This document shows, one piece after another, positions 30,383 to 30,485 of a DNA stretch of 30,485 nucleotides (position 1 is its first letter; each line of letters begins with the position of its first letter). The DNA is taken from positions 1 to 30,485 of the forward strand of contig DDSA01000188.1 in assembly GCA_002343715.1 (NCBI GenBank). Direction: 5' to 3'. The translations under genes and the position numbers were made by a program. The notes beneath the pieces are model-generated. The model had not been told where the DNA came from. It worked only from the letters and a program-made list of their open reading frames with translations, and did no database searches. The stretch is from Phycisphaerales bacterium UBA2402. Its GTDB lineage: Bacteria; Planctomycetota; Phycisphaerae; Phycisphaerales; UBA1924.

Positions 30383-30388
30383 AATGTA
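30383..30388 (-). promoter_or_regulatory. Candidate -10 box of nrfHA (leaderless type)
   Basis: TACATT on the minus strand, ending 5 bases before the nrfH ATG, in the 58-base gap after the dockerin gene. No -35 match was found. Confidence 0.33.
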
Positions 30389-30435
30389 GGACATCGCTGT
30401 CCGCATTTCTCGGCGCGGATCGCTCACACGCCGGC

Positions 30436-30485
30436 CTAGCAGCCGCCGGCCTCCCACCGCACGAAGAAGAACTCGACATCGCCGC
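30436..30485 (-). CDS. C-terminal end of a second GC-type dockerin protein (partial)
   Basis: Only the last 15 whole codons are inside the window, but they read GDVEFFFVRWEAGGC then TAG, nearly the same as the end of the dockerin protein at 6981-8957 (GDVEAFFGQWEAGGC). This identifies the upstream gene as another exported protein with a GC-type dockerin. Its body lies outside the window, so nothing can be said about its function. nrfH begins 58 bases further along on the same strand. Confidence 0.8.
   Translation of the reverse strand, partial: GDVEFFFVRWEAGGC

Noticed and set aside
1..30485. CRISPR arrays, insertion sequences, prophage genes, tRNA and rRNA genes
   Set aside because: No regularly spaced direct repeats, transposase, integrase or capsid-like proteins, or recognisable structural RNA sequences were seen on reading; a covariance-model search was not possible.

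Overview
The window reads as a chromosomal segment of a GC-rich planctomycete, most likely class Phycisphaerae. Evidence: two genes end in the glycine-cysteine 'GC-type' dockerin tail seen in secreted Phycisphaerae proteins, one gene encodes a planctomycete-style prepilin/H-X9-DG-like protein, and a eukaryote-like UDP-sugar pyrophosphorylase is present. No rRNA, tRNA, CRISPR array, insertion sequence or phage gene was recognised.

Layout. 1-3372 (minus): a secreted GH29 alpha-L-fucosidase cut by the window edge, a pseudopilin-like protein and a UDP-N-acetylhexosamine pyrophosphorylase-family enzyme. 3476-6628 (plus): kdsD, an FkbM-family methyltransferase and dxr. 6981-8957 (plus): a large secreted protein with two PPC-like modules and a GC-type dockerin, closed by a strong terminator. 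9017-13612 (minus): a KdsC/sialate-type HAD phosphatase, a phosphohexomutase, purH and a secreted pyroglutamyl-peptidase-like protein with a possible C-terminal sorting signal. 13769-21106 (plus): a five-gene tripartite metal-efflux cassette (Cys/His-rich small protein, TolC-like channel, periplasmic adaptor, RND pump, His-rich lipoprotein). 21353-23462 (plus): a SAM methyltransferase and a GT4 glycosyltransferase. 23470-25844 (minus): feoB and feoA behind a Fur-box-like operator. 26025-27068 (plus): lgt. 27076-28290 (minus): a saccharopine-dehydrogenase-like oxidoreductase. 28373-30377 (minus): nrfA and nrfH. 30436-30485 (minus): the last residues of a second GC-dockerin protein.

Themes. Several genes point to a Gram-negative-type envelope: KDO or nonulosonate synthesis (kdsD, HAD phosphatase), UDP-amino-sugar supply, surface glycan transferases and methyltransferases, and lipoprotein maturation (lgt). 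Metal handling appears twice, as RND efflux and ferrous iron uptake. nrfHA indicates quinol-driven nitrite reduction to ammonium; its catalytic subunit carries CXXCH instead of the usual CXXCK at the active-site heme.

The most unusual pattern is regulatory. Ten or more genes have a TAnnnT hexamer ending only 5-8 bases before the start codon, as expected of -10 boxes for leaderless mRNAs, whereas other genes (dockerin protein, TolC, His-rich lipoprotein, nrfA, saccharopine-dehydrogenase-like gene) carry Shine-Dalgarno sequences. A second unexplained signal is a set of short, collinear repeated blocks in the non-coding DNA near the start and after the end of the metal-efflux cassette.
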